A DNA stretch of 46,601 nucleotides from Bacteroidales bacterium (GTDB lineage Bacteria; Bacteroidota; Bacteroidia; Bacteroidales; WCHB1-69): NCBI GenBank assembly GCA_017551725.1, contig JAFZKY010000066.1, positions 1 to 46,601 on the forward strand, written 5' to 3'. A program made the position numbers and the translations under genes. Below the pieces are notes generated by a model. That model worked only from the letters and a program-made list of their open reading frames with translations. It searched no databases and was not told the DNA's origin. This document shows positions 28,086 through 36,957 of the stretch, piece after piece. Numbering within the stretch: the stretch's first letter is position 1; each line of letters begins with the position of its first letter.

Positions 28086-28796
28086 ATGGCCAAACTGATA
28101 AAACTGAATGTCCCGAGGGAAACCAAGGTGGGCTGGCTGGATGATTTCGGCAAGTCGCGGGATTACTATCTCCTGCTGGCTTTGTCGGACCAGACCCCCT
28201 TGCTGTTTGCCGACACGCTGACGCACCTTTTCCACCGTGATTTTGTGTTCCTGGAGAACCATGCTCCCATCGCCGACCGTCCTGACCGGATGTTCCCCGT
28301 TTTTGACGCATGTCTGAATAGCTTGGGAGATGTGCGTATGATGCTTATGCCGAACAAGTTGTCGGAGGCCAACGACGACCAGGCCGTCCGTTTTCCGCTG
28401 TTGGGCTTTTCCATGTTCGAGGAGGATTTCTATCTTTTCAACAAACAGGGTTCCCGTCTGTTTCCATGCGACTATGCCGATTATGACTATCTCTTGCTGC
28501 TCTCCTGCAACCGGGGTGCTGACGTGTCGGATGTTTTCGGGATGCTCGCCCGGGAGACGCGTTTGGCCGTGCGTGACATCTCCGCCTTGTTCGGGGAAGA
28601 TGCCTCCGAAGAGGTTCGGGATTTTCTCCAGACCATGTGTGTGGCATTGGGTATTTCCCAAAGAGAGAGGGAGGTGCGCAACATCCAACGCCGGCTTGGG
28701 CCTGTCAGAGCCATTCAGGATAATAATTACTCGCTCGTTTTGTCCCGTACTGAGCAAATTCCGAACAGTCCGCTATTGGTGCGCGAGGATGTGTGA
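28086..28796 (+). CDS. Unrecognised conserved-looking cytoplasmic protein
   Basis: This 236-residue protein has no signal peptide or membrane helix. I do not recognise it firmly. The first part reads DYYLLLALSDQTPLLFADTL and DFVFLENHAPI, and the middle has FSMFEEDFYLFNKQG followed by LFPCDYADYDYLLLLS. That layout weakly recalls the Bacteroidota IPExxxVDY family, but the motif is not exact and the protein is longer. The C-terminal part is helical with many charged residues (REREVRNIQRRLG). It stands between korA (divergent) and yidC (downstream), behind its own promoter-like box. The place just before yidC is often held by pyrG in this phylum, but this protein is not CTP synthase. Confidence 0.7.
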   Translation: MAKLIKLNVPRETKVGWLDDFGKSRDYYLLLALSDQTPLLFADTLTHLFHRDFVFLENHAPIADRPDRMFPVFDACLNSLGDVRMMLMPNKLSEANDDQAVRFPLLGFSMFEEDFYLFNKQGSRLFPCDYADYDYLLLLSCNRGADVSDVFGMLARETRLAVRDISALFGEDASEEVRDFLQTMCVALGISQREREVRNIQRRLGPVRAIQDNNYSLVLSRTEQIPNSPLLVREDV

Positions 28797-28845
28797 TGTG
28801 CGTCAATAATAAATTGGCACGTCAAAAATATTCTCCATTTTTTTG

Positions 28846-28853
28846 TATCTTTG
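28846..28853 (+). promoter_or_regulatory. Bacteroidota-type -7 promoter box before yidC
   Basis: TATCTTTGCGCC matches TAnnTTTG. It overlaps the TTG at 28851 that opens the frame, so translation must begin later, at the ATG at 28875. Confidence 0.6.
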
Positions 28854-28874
28854 CGCCCGATTAAAATTGCAAAG

Positions 28875-30803
28875 ATGGATAAGAATACAGTTATTGGGCT
28901 ACTTTTGATTTTCCTTTTGTTTTTGGGCTTCAGCTTTTATCAGACAAATCGGAATCAAAAGATCAGAGAGGCGCAGGAAAAGCAGTTGGCAGAGCAAATT
29001 GCGCGGCAGGCGGAAGACACGGCCGCGCTCACATTGACGGCGGACACGGCCATTGCTGCCACAGCCGCAGGGAATCCTGCCCTCACTGCCGTGCAACAGT
29101 TTTCCAATCCCCAGATAGCGGATACGAATGATTATGTGGTGGAAACCGCCAAGGCCGTCTATTACTTCGGCAAGAAGGGCGGCTGCCTTCGCAAGGCCAT
29201 GCTGAAGGACGTTTACCGTTACACACCGAAGGATTCGGCCAAGCAGCCCCTGGTGCTCTTCGAGGACGGCTCGAACGAGATGGGCATCCAGCTGATGCTC
29301 CGCGACCAGACTGAAGTGAACACCCTCGACTGCTATTTCCTGTCGGAAGAGGCAGACACACTGGTGGTGGATGAGAAGAACAACACGCTGTCGCTGCGCA
29401 TTTACCCGAATGTCACGGGCGATGCGGTTGCTTGCCAGACGCAGGATGCCACTTCGTATATCGAATATCTCTACACATTCGCTCCCGACGACTATCGTTA
29501 TTCTTTTAAAATTCGTTTTGTAAACATGGAGAAATACCTCTATGCGAGCAAGCACGATTATACGCTGGAGTGGACCGCCCAACCCCGGACGGTGGAGAAG
29601 AATTACGAGACGGAAAAGAACCTCACCTCCATCTATTATATGGACAATGTGGACGATGTGGGTAATCTGGACGAGCGCAAGGATGCCCAGAAGGATTTCA
29701 CCTCCCCGTTGAAATGGGTTTCTTTCAAGCAGCAGTTTTTTACCACCTGCCTGATTGTGGATGACAAGCCGTTCAGTTCGGCCACGTTGCAGGTGTCATC
29801 GCCGGACAAGTCGGAGACGTCGGTGCTGAAGAACTGCAAGGCCACGCTGGATTTCGAGATGCCCGACCTGGACAAGGGTTCGTTTGGCATGTCGATGTAC
29901 GTGGGCCCGAACCAATACCGCCTGCTGAAAGGCTATAACATGAAGCTCGAACGCCAGGTGCCCCTGGGCTGGGGTTTCTTTCTGTTGCACTGGATCAACC
30001 GGTTTATCATTATCCCGATTTTCAACTGGTTGGAGGCATACGGCCTGAATTACGGTCTCATTATTTTGATATTGACTATCTTCATTAAGATTGTCGTGTT
30101 GCCGGTCAGTTACAAGACATACATGTCGTCAGCCAAGATGCGTGCGCTGAAGCCGGAGATAGAGGCTATCAATGCCCGTTATCCCAAAGATGAGGACATG
30201 ATGAAGAAGCAGCAGGCCACCATGAGCCTGTACAAAAGTGCGGGGGTGAGCCCTGCCGGCGGATGTCTGCCCATGCTGCTCCAGATGCCCATCCTGATTG
30301 CCATGTACCGATTCTTCCCGGCGGCATACGAGCTGCGGCAGAAGTCGTTCCTCTGGGCGGAGGATCTCTCCACGTATGACTCCATTTGGGACTTCGGTCA
30401 CAATGTGCCGTTGTACGGCGACCACATGAGCCTTTTCACTATCCTCATGACCATCGCCACCATTGTTTATACTTGGCTGAACAACAAGCTGATGAGTCCC
30501 ACCCAGGGCAACAAGGACCAGCAGCGCATGATGAATATCATGATGTATATGATGCCGATCATGTTCCTGTTCATGTTCAACAATTTCTCCTCCGCATTGA
30601 CCTATTATTATCTTTTGTTCAACTTGGCCACCTTCCTGCAGATGTTCATCTTCCGTTTTGCGGTGAACGAGGACAAACTGCGTGCGCAGTTGCAGGAAAA
30701 CATGAAGAAACCGGTGAAGAAGTCCAAATGGCAGCTTAGAATGGAGGAGATGCAGAAACAGCAGGCTAAAATGCTGAAAGAACAGCAGAACAGAAGAAAA
30801 TAG
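28875..30803 (+). CDS. yidC: Membrane protein insertase YidC
   Basis: This 642-residue inner-membrane insertase folds and inserts membrane proteins with or without SecYEG. It has an N-terminal membrane helix (VIGLLLIFLLFLGFSFYQ), a large periplasmic beta-rich domain (about 40-350), and the conserved C-terminal core starting near GWGFFLLHWINRFIIIPIFNW, with YKTYMSSAKMRALKPEI in the cytoplasmic loop and AGGCLPMLLQMPILIAMYRF. It ends in a basic tail rich in Gln and Lys. The start is the ATG at 28875 because the promoter box at 28846-28853 overlaps the earlier TTG. It heads a co-directional run of eight genes up to 36931. Confidence 0.96.
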   Translation: MDKNTVIGLLLIFLLFLGFSFYQTNRNQKIREAQEKQLAEQIARQAEDTAALTLTADTAIAATAAGNPALTAVQQFSNPQIADTNDYVVETAKAVYYFGKKGGCLRKAMLKDVYRYTPKDSAKQPLVLFEDGSNEMGIQLMLRDQTEVNTLDCYFLSEEADTLVVDEKNNTLSLRIYPNVTGDAVACQTQDATSYIEYLYTFAPDDYRYSFKIRFVNMEKYLYASKHDYTLEWTAQPRTVEKNYETEKNLTSIYYMDNVDDVGNLDERKDAQKDFTSPLKWVSFKQQFFTTCLIVDDKPFSSATLQVSSPDKSETSVLKNCKATLDFEMPDLDKGSFGMSMYVGPNQYRLLKGYNMKLERQVPLGWGFFLLHWINRFIIIPIFNWLEAYGLNYGLIILILTIFIKIVVLPVSYKTYMSSAKMRALKPEIEAINARYPKDEDMMKKQQATMSLYKSAGVSPAGGCLPMLLQMPILIAMYRFFPAAYELRQKSFLWAEDLSTYDSIWDFGHNVPLYGDHMSLFTILMTIATIVYTWLNNKLMSPTQGNKDQQRMMNIMMYMMPIMFLFMFNNFSSALTYYYLLFNLATFLQMFIFRFAVNEDKLRAQLQENMKKPVKKSKWQLRMEEMQKQQAKMLKEQQNRRK

Positions 30804-30847
30804 TTGTAATTATTAATTTAGAACAGAACACTTAAAAACATAAAAAA

Positions 30848-31186
30848 ATGGAAAATCAAGAGAAGAATGAAGTCTTATCGCGTGCTGTGAAGGCCGGTAA
30901 GAGAACGTATTTTTTCGATGTGAAAAGTACGAGAACGGAAGAGTTGTATTTGACCATTACGGAGAGCAAGCGCAAGTTCAATGCGGATACGGGTGGTTTC
31001 TTTTATGAAAAACACAAGGTGTTCCTTTACAAGGAGGATTTTGACAAGTTCCAGAATGCCTTGGCAGGGGTGATCGATTTCATCCGCACGGGCAAGGTTC
31101 CCGAGGAGACGATGTTCGACCCCGAAGTACGTACCGACAATGAGAAGGTGGACGTGGATTTTGATGATTTAGACCTCACGTTATAA
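30848..31186 (+). CDS. DUF3276 / PUR-alpha-like nucleic-acid-binding protein
   Basis: This 112-residue protein matches the bacterial PUR-domain family (DUF3276): AVKAGKRTYFFDVKSTRTEELYLTITESKR, then FYEKHKVFLYKEDFDKF, and an acidic tail. Bacterial PUR proteins bind single-stranded DNA and RNA; a Borrelia member is a gene regulator. Its stop codon shares one base with the parA start (TAATG at 31184-31188), so translation is likely coupled to ParA. It follows yidC by 44 bp. A role in chromosome partitioning is suggested by position only. Confidence 0.9.
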   Translation: MENQEKNEVLSRAVKAGKRTYFFDVKSTRTEELYLTITESKRKFNADTGGFFYEKHKVFLYKEDFDKFQNALAGVIDFIRTGKVPEETMFDPEVRTDNEKVDVDFDDLDLTL

Positions 31187-31959
31187 TGGGTAAGATTGTC
31201 GCCATTGTGAATCAGAAGGGTGGGGTCGGCAAGACGACCACCGCCGTCAATCTGGCTGCCTCGCTGGCGGTGCTGGATTTCCATGTCCTGCTGATTGACG
31301 CGGACCCCCAGTCGAATGCGTCCAGCAGCGTGGGCTTCGAGCCCGACGAGGACAGCGTCAGCGTGTATGACTGCATGATTGGCAACCGTATGGCGACGGA
31401 GGCCATACGGAAGACGAAGATCCCGCACCTGGACTTGTTGCCCGCCACCATCGACCTGGTGGGTGCGGAAATCGAGATGATCTCGTTCGACCGTCGGGAG
31501 TACCGTATGAAAGACGCGGTGTATGCCCTCAAGGGTGACTACGATTTCATCTTCATCGACTGTGCGCCGTCGCTCGGCCTGATCACGTTGAACGCGCTGG
31601 TGGCCGCCGATTCGGTCATCATCCCTGTGCAGTGCGAGTATTTCGCCCTGGAGGGGCTCGGCAAGTTGCTGAACACCATCCGCCTGATCCAGTCGAACAT
31701 GAATCCCGACCTGGCCATCGAGGGCATCCTGCTCACGATGTACACCTCGCGCTACAAGTCTTCGAATGCGGTGGTGGACGATGTGAAGCAGCACTGCAAG
31801 GGCATTGTGTTCGAGACGGTGATCTCCCGCAATGTGCGCCTGAGCGAGGCTCCCAGCTTCGGGAAACCTATCGTGCTGTACGATGTGCAGTCGAGAGGCA
31901 ACATCAACTATCTGAACCTGGCCAAGGAGTTCCTTCTGAAGAACGGTTATACTATTTAA
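31186..31959 (+). CDS. parA: Chromosome-partitioning ATPase ParA (Soj)
   Basis: This 257-residue ParA-family ATPase has the deviant Walker A KGGVGKTT at 11-18, the switch-type motif DADPQSNASSS near residue 40 and YDFIFIDCAPSLGLIT. ParA binds DNA non-specifically as an ATP dimer and moves the ParB-parS complex, segregating chromosome origins. The length is that of the short chromosomal type without an N-terminal HTH. The start overlaps the DUF3276 stop by one base, and parB follows after 12 bp. I did not see a full parS inverted repeat in the window. Confidence 0.97.
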   Translation: MGKIVAIVNQKGGVGKTTTAVNLAASLAVLDFHVLLIDADPQSNASSSVGFEPDEDSVSVYDCMIGNRMATEAIRKTKIPHLDLLPATIDLVGAEIEMISFDRREYRMKDAVYALKGDYDFIFIDCAPSLGLITLNALVAADSVIIPVQCEYFALEGLGKLLNTIRLIQSNMNPDLAIEGILLTMYTSRYKSSNAVVDDVKQHCKGIVFETVISRNVRLSEAPSFGKPIVLYDVQSRGNINYLNLAKEFLLKNGYTI

Positions 31960-31971
31960 ACAAACACGATT

Positions 31972-32847
31972 ATGACCAAGAACGACAAACCCCTCGGGCG
32001 TGGTCTGGGGGCCCTGTTGGGGGGCGCTGATATTCCCAAAGGGTCATCCAATCCCCATGTGTCCGGCAGCAACAGCTTTATACGGCTCGACTCCATAGAG
32101 GCCAACCCCTACCAGCCGCGCACCAAGTTTGACGAGGCGGAGCTGGAGGAACTGGCCGCCTCCATCAAGACGTACGGACTGATCCAGCCGGTGACGGTCC
32201 GCCCGATTGAGAACGGCAAATACCAGCTCATCTCCGGTGAGCGTCGCTTCCGGGCCGCCAAACTGGCTGGTCTTACGGAAATTCCGGCTTTTGTCAGGAC
32301 GGTTGATGATGCCCGCTCTATCCAGATGGCTCTGGTGGAGAACATCCAGCGCTCGGATCTGAACGCCATTGAAATCGCCGTGTGCTATCAGCAGCTGATC
32401 GAAGAATGTCACCTCAGCCAAGAGGAACTCAGCGAGAAGGTGGGCAAGGACAGGAGCACGGTGTCCAACTACCTGCGTCTGCTCAAGCTCTCCACGGATG
32501 TGCAGATTGCCGTGCGCGACAACCTCATTTCCATGGGACACGCTCGCGCACTGGTGATGGTGGAGGACGAACTGTTGCAAAACCGTATCGTGAAGCAGAT
32601 TATCCAGGACTCTCTGTCGGTGCGGCAGACCGAGGCTCTCGTGAAAAAGCTCCTTTCCGAGAATAAAACTCCCAAAACGCGGGTGAAAATCACCCTTTCG
32701 GACGAGGTTCGGAACTTCCAGACCGATATTTCAAAGAAATTAAAAACTAAAGTTAACATCAAGAAGGACATTTCCGGCAAGGGCGTTATCACGATTCCGT
32801 TTGCCTCCGATGAGGAGTTGAAACATATTATGGGTGTATTGCAATAA
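31972..32847 (+). CDS. parB: Chromosome-partitioning protein ParB (Spo0J)
   Basis: This 291-residue CTPase and parS-binding protein contains the ParA-stimulating N-terminus LGRGLGALLGG, the CTP-binding boxes NPYQPR and SGERRFRAAKLAGL, ENIQRSDLNAIE, a helix-turn-helix (EELSEKVGKDRSTVSNYLRLLKL) and a C-terminal dimerisation region. It loads on parS as a clamp and recruits SMC and ParA. It is 12 bp after parA, the normal order. A 40-bp gap precedes the DUF5683 gene, where the reading frame of the next gene could extend into parB but is better started at 32888. Confidence 0.97.
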   Translation: MTKNDKPLGRGLGALLGGADIPKGSSNPHVSGSNSFIRLDSIEANPYQPRTKFDEAELEELAASIKTYGLIQPVTVRPIENGKYQLISGERRFRAAKLAGLTEIPAFVRTVDDARSIQMALVENIQRSDLNAIEIAVCYQQLIEECHLSQEELSEKVGKDRSTVSNYLRLLKLSTDVQIAVRDNLISMGHARALVMVEDELLQNRIVKQIIQDSLSVRQTEALVKKLLSENKTPKTRVKITLSDEVRNFQTDISKKLKTKVNIKKDISGKGVITIPFASDEELKHIMGVLQ

Positions 32848-32887
32848 TAGCCCGAAATCAGCGTTTCTTATCCAAGTGTTTGAACCC

Positions 32888-33466
32888 ATGTTTCGGAAAT
32901 CGGCCCTCTTCCTGATGCTGTTGTTGATGGCGTTCCAGTTGCTGGATGCGCAGGATACGCTTACGTCGCGTAAGCCGGTCGGGAAAGTGAAGGCGGCGGA
33001 TTCGGCCCAGGTGGCCAAACACAGCCCCACGACGGCCATGTTGTTGTCCATCATCCCCGGCGGCGGCCAGATATATAACCGCAAGTACTGGAAGCTGCCG
33101 ATTGTGTATGGCTGTCTGGCAGGGTCGGGATATTTCTTGTACTATTCGGCTGACAAGATGCTTTCTTTCCGGAACGAATACATTTACCGGATGGAGGGTA
33201 ACGAATCGCTTTTGAATCCAGAGTATGCCCAATACCCGAACGAGAATATCATAGAATTGAAAAACAAATACCGGCGTTACCTGGAAGTTGCGGTTGGCAT
33301 TACAGCTATTTTCTATGCACTGAACATTATTGATGCCATGGTGGATGCGCATCTGTACTATTTCGACATCTCGGACGACCTCTCCTTGCAGTGGTCGCCG
33401 GCATTGATGCCAAGTTTAGCCAGGAATACAATGCATTATGGGATAAGTCTTCAGTTGCGTTGGTGA
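32888..33466 (+). CDS. DUF5683 membrane protein
   Basis: This 192-residue protein has a signal peptide (MFRKSALFLMLLLMAFQLLDAQ), then SPTTAMLLSIIPGGGQIYNRKYWKLPIVYG, two hydrophobic segments (YGCLAGSGYFLYYS and VAVGITAIFYALNIIDAMVDAHL) and a short beta-rich tail. This matches DUF5683, which is regularly found between parB and dapB in Bacteroidota; its function is unknown. The open frame begins earlier, at GTG 32834 inside parB, but the ATG at 32888 starts the signal peptide. It ends 26 bp before dapB. Confidence 0.87.
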   Translation: MFRKSALFLMLLLMAFQLLDAQDTLTSRKPVGKVKAADSAQVAKHSPTTAMLLSIIPGGGQIYNRKYWKLPIVYGCLAGSGYFLYYSADKMLSFRNEYIYRMEGNESLLNPEYAQYPNENIIELKNKYRRYLEVAVGITAIFYALNIIDAMVDAHLYYFDISDDLSLQWSPALMPSLARNTMHYGISLQLRW

Positions 33467-33492
33467 AACATATATGCAAAACTCTGAAAAAG

Positions 33493-34218
33493 ATGAAATT
33501 CGCACTGTTAGGATATGGTAAGATGGGTCGCCAGATAGAGACGCTGTTGCGCGACGGCGGTCATGATGTTGTCGCTGTCATCGACAATGAGGAGGACTGG
33601 ACAACCCGATGGTCGGCGTTTCTGACGGCAGATGTCGCCATTGATTTCTCCATGCCCTCGGTGGTGGTCCGCAATATGAGCCGATGTTTTGAAAACCATA
33701 TTCCGGTGGTGGTCGGCACTACCGGATGGCACGATAGGTTGTCGGAAATGGAAGCGCTGTGCCGTCAGCATGGCGGTTCGCTGGTGTATGGCTCGAATTT
33801 CAGCGTGGGGGCCAATCTCTTCATGCAGCTCAACCGGCAGTTGGCTGCCTGGATGGACAAGGAGCTCCAGTACGCCGCCGGTATTGAGGAGACGCATCAT
33901 GTGACCAAGAAGGACGCGCCCAGCGGCACGGCGGTCACGTTGGCCCAAGGTCTGCTGTCGGAGGTGGCGCGTTATCAGCGATGGCAGCTCGCCGACGGCA
34001 CGTCTGTACCCGAGAATACGCTTCCCATCGTTGCGCACCGCGAGGGTGCCGTGACCGGCATCCATCAGGTGCGGTGGCATTCGGCGGAGGACGACATCGT
34101 CATCATCCACCAGGCGCACAGCCGTCAGGGGTTCGCCTTGGGTGCGGTGAAGGCGGCGGTATGGCTCAAGGAGCATCCCGGCGTGTACGACTTTGCCACC
34201 ATTTTCATGAATTTGTAA
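33493..34218 (+). CDS. dapB: 4-hydroxy-tetrahydrodipicolinate reductase
   Basis: This 241-residue enzyme reduces 4-hydroxy-tetrahydrodipicolinate with NAD(P)H in the lysine and diaminopimelate pathway. It has the Rossmann motif ALLGYGKMGRQ at the N-terminus, VVGTTGWHD, SNFSVGANLF and the catalytic segment ETHHVTKKDAPSGTA, with Lys and His residues in the known places. It ends with HSRQGFALGAV and a short helix. The open frame begins at 33391 inside the previous gene, but the Rossmann motif sets the start at ATG 33493. lepB follows after 29 bp. Confidence 0.96.
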   Translation: MKFALLGYGKMGRQIETLLRDGGHDVVAVIDNEEDWTTRWSAFLTADVAIDFSMPSVVVRNMSRCFENHIPVVVGTTGWHDRLSEMEALCRQHGGSLVYGSNFSVGANLFMQLNRQLAAWMDKELQYAAGIEETHHVTKKDAPSGTAVTLAQGLLSEVARYQRWQLADGTSVPENTLPIVAHREGAVTGIHQVRWHSAEDDIVIIHQAHSRQGFALGAVKAAVWLKEHPGVYDFATIFMNL

Positions 34219-34247
34219 GCAATTTTTATCCGTAAAATATTAATCGT

Positions 34248-35888
34248 ATGTTCATATCAACAACAGCCCTTGTCGTAATCCTCATCATCGCCTTTGTCGG
34301 TTGGCAGGTTGGAATGTGGAAGATATTCCAGAAGGCGGGTCTTAAGCCGTGGCTCTCGCTGATTCCGTTCTATAATGTGTGGCTTTGGATCCGCAAGGTC
34401 ATTGACCGTCCCTGGTGGTGGATGCTCCTGTTCCTGATTCCCTATCTCGGCATTTTCATGTTCTTCTATATGGTATGGGAAACCATCCATCAGTTCAGGA
34501 AAAACAGCTACCTCCCGCTGATTTTGGGAACCTTGTTTTTCTTTTTGTATCTGCCGTATTTGGGTTTTTCAAAGAAAGAGCAGTTTGTCCCGCGGGCTGA
34601 ACTTCCCGAGGTTAAGAAGAGCAGCGCCCGCTCCTGGATTGATGCGCTGATCTTTGCCGTGGCCGCCGCCTATATCATTAGGGCTTGCTGGTTTGAACTC
34701 TACACCATCCCCACCTCCTCCATGGAGAGTTCTCTTATGGTGGGCGACTTCCTGTCGGTGAGCAAGTTGGCGTATGGCGTGCGCGTGCCGCAGACGCCCG
34801 TGGCCGTACCCTTTGTACACAACAAACTGCCGGGCACGAAATATGCCAAATCCTATTCGGAGATTATAAAACTTCCGTATCTGCGTACCAAGCCGATTCA
34901 TAAGGTGAAAAACAACGATGTGGTGGTGTTCAATTATCCCGATGGCGACACCGTGGCTCTGGAACGCCAGGCGGAAAGCTACTATGCCATCGTGCGCGAG
35001 TTTGAGGCGATGTTCAATCCCGACGCCTCGCCGGCGGAGAAACAGAACAACTATTACCGCTATGCTCCCGAGACCATCGCCGGCTATCTGGCAAAGTACC
35101 CCGGTGCCTATTATCCGGGCAAGGGACGCGATGTGGTGAAGAAAGAATACCGTGTGGTGGCCCGTCCGGTGGACAAGCGCGAGAACTATGTCAAGCGCTG
35201 CATTGCCATCCCCGGCGACGAGCTGCAGATTGTAGATCGTCAGGTGATGATCAACGGGAAGGCTGCTACCAACCCCAAACGCATCCAATACTCCTACTTG
35301 GTGTTTCATCCGACCGGAATGCAACTGTCGGCCAAGAAGCGGCATGAGCTGAACATCAACGAGGAGGATGCCCAGCGTTTTGACCAATATACGGTTCTCT
35401 ATCGTCTGAATGCGGAACAGCGCTCGAAAATCGAAAAGATGGGCTATGTGGTCCAATTGCTGTCGGATACTTTGGGTGGCTATGATCCCTCCGTGTTTCC
35501 CCATTCGCCAAACTATCCTTGGAACAAGGATCATTTCGGCCCGATTGTGGTGCCATCCAAGGGGATGACGGTTCCGCTCAACGACAAGAATATCGTTTTG
35601 TATGAGCAGATTATTCGCCAGTATGAAGGCAACAAACTTGCGGTGAAGAATGGGAAAGTCTATATCAATGATAAGGAAGTTTCATCCTATACTTTCAAGA
35701 TGGACTATTACTTCATGATGGGCGACAACCGCCACAATTCGGCGGACTCCCGTTTCTGGGGTTTTGTGCCGGAAGACCACATTGTGGGGAAGGCTTCCGT
35801 GGTGTGGTTGTCGGTGGACAAGTTCAAGGAGTTTGGCGAGAAGGGTAAGATTCGTTGGAACAGGATGTTTAAGAAGATTAAAATGTAA
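34248..35888 (+). CDS. lepB: Signal peptidase I with N-terminal DUF5684 region
   Basis: This 546-residue inner-membrane serine protease removes signal peptides from exported proteins. The N-terminal part (1-105) has three or four membrane helices with [17 protein letters not shown], a DUF5684-type extension common in Bacteroidota LepB. The catalytic domain has the nucleophile Ser158 in PTSSMESSL, Lys316 in [13 protein letters not shown], and the signature [18 protein letters not shown] at about 491-508. The sequence between Ser and Lys is about 150 residues, longer than in E. coli LepB, with a basic and tyrosine-rich insertion. It is 29 bp after dapB and 5 bp before the YwqK-like gene. Confidence 0.96.
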   Translation: MFISTTALVVILIIAFVGWQVGMWKIFQKAGLKPWLSLIPFYNVWLWIRKVIDRPWWWMLLFLIPYLGIFMFFYMVWETIHQFRKNSYLPLILGTLFFFLYLPYLGFSKKEQFVPRAELPEVKKSSARSWIDALIFAVAAAYIIRACWFELYTIPTSSMESSLMVGDFLSVSKLAYGVRVPQTPVAVPFVHNKLPGTKYAKSYSEIIKLPYLRTKPIHKVKNNDVVVFNYPDGDTVALERQAESYYAIVREFEAMFNPDASPAEKQNNYYRYAPETIAGYLAKYPGAYYPGKGRDVVKKEYRVVARPVDKRENYVKRCIAIPGDELQIVDRQVMINGKAATNPKRIQYSYLVFHPTGMQLSAKKRHELNINEEDAQRFDQYTVLYRLNAEQRSKIEKMGYVVQLLSDTLGGYDPSVFPHSPNYPWNKDHFGPIVVPSKGMTVPLNDKNIVLYEQIIRQYEGNKLAVKNGKVYINDKEVSSYTFKMDYYFMMGDNRHNSADSRFWGFVPEDHIVGKASVVWLSVDKFKEFGEKGKIRWNRMFKKIKM

Positions 35889-35893
35889 CGGAT

Positions 35894-36931
35894 ATGAAAA
35901 AATGGATTCTCTTCGTGCTGTGCCTGCTGGCGACGTCGCTGTACGCCCAGGTGGATACGGTTGGGTTTAACGCGACCGACAAACAGGGGCGCAAGCAGGG
36001 CCCGTGGAAGAAATACCAGAACGGGAAACTCGTTTACGAGGGCAGCTTCAAGGACAATGTGCCCGTAGGTACGTTTACCTATTATTTCCCGAGTGGGAAA
36101 AAGAAGAGCATCTCCGAATTCCAGCAGGGGGTCCATAAGGTGAAGACCACTATCTACCATGAGAACGGGAAAGTAGCCTCTGAGGGAGTCTTCGTGGATC
36201 AGATTAAGGACGGAATCTGGAATTATTATGCCAAGAATGGTAATCTGATTACGGTGGAAAATTATGTGATGGGTAAAAAAACGGGCGAGTGGAAGACGTT
36301 TTCGCCGGAGGATGGTGCTTTGCTGGAAGTTACGCATTATCTGGATGATAAAAAGCACGGCGACCATATTACGTATTATACGGATGGAAACCCTTGCTTG
36401 GAAGAAAATTATGTGGATGGCCAGCTCAATGGCAAGTCCACGTCGTATTTGCCGAAAAAGGTTGTTTCCTGTACGGGCAATTATCTGAAGGGGAAACGCA
36501 TCGGGGATTGGGACTATCATGACATCAACGGGAAGATCCGGACCACGGAGGAGTATGTCAATGGACGTGTGCAGAAGACATACATATATATATATCGTCA
36601 TGGTGTTCCGCAGAAGTTGAACCAGGAACTTATCGCCTATTTTATAAAAAAAGAGGATAAAACGTCTTTGGTGCTGCGCAACGGGAATATCCTTTCGCAG
36701 GATGAGGATTTGAATGATGTGGCTATGTGGGTGGATTTCCTGAATTTCACGCGTGTGTCGCCCCGGATTCTGGCGGCCAACAGAGCCATTGTCGGCTATA
36801 AATCGGTTAAGGATTCCGATGGCGCGATCATCGTCCGCCTGAAGCCCGCCCCCAGCGAGGAGGTCTATGCCGAAGGCTTGGAGGCCCAGATGGTGAAAGC
36901 TCTTTTCAATACGGAAAAACCGAAGGAATAG
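35894..36931 (+). CDS. Exported YwqK/MORN-like repeat protein
   Basis: This 345-residue protein has a signal peptide (MKKWILFVLCLLATSLYAQ) and repeated MORN-like strands such as GPWKKYQNGKLVYEGSF, GTFTYYFPSGKKK, GIWNYYAKNGNLI and GDHITYYTDGNP. These resemble the YwqK antitoxin-type domain, although no toxin gene is nearby. The C-terminal half from about 245 (YFIKKEDKTSLVLRN) is a different, unrecognised domain. It is 5 bp after lepB and ends the long co-directional run. The gene contains a run of six AT dinucleotides at 36584-36595 encoding YIYIY. Function is unknown; MORN-type repeats often bind membranes or proteins. Confidence 0.85.
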   Translation: MKKWILFVLCLLATSLYAQVDTVGFNATDKQGRKQGPWKKYQNGKLVYEGSFKDNVPVGTFTYYFPSGKKKSISEFQQGVHKVKTTIYHENGKVASEGVFVDQIKDGIWNYYAKNGNLITVENYVMGKKTGEWKTFSPEDGALLEVTHYLDDKKHGDHITYYTDGNPCLEENYVDGQLNGKSTSYLPKKVVSCTGNYLKGKRIGDWDYHDINGKIRTTEEYVNGRVQKTYIYIYRHGVPQKLNQELIAYFIKKEDKTSLVLRNGNILSQDEDLNDVAMWVDFLNFTRVSPRILAANRAIVGYKSVKDSDGAIIVRLKPAPSEEVYAEGLEAQMVKALFNTEKPKE

Positions 36932-36957
36932 TTTGGATTTATTGCTGTCTGCCGGAT

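Noticed and set aside
31186-32847. A parS site near parA-parB
   Set aside because: I looked for a full palindrome of the TGTTTCACGTGAAACA type around the par genes and at other CACGTG sites and saw only partial matches, so none is reported.
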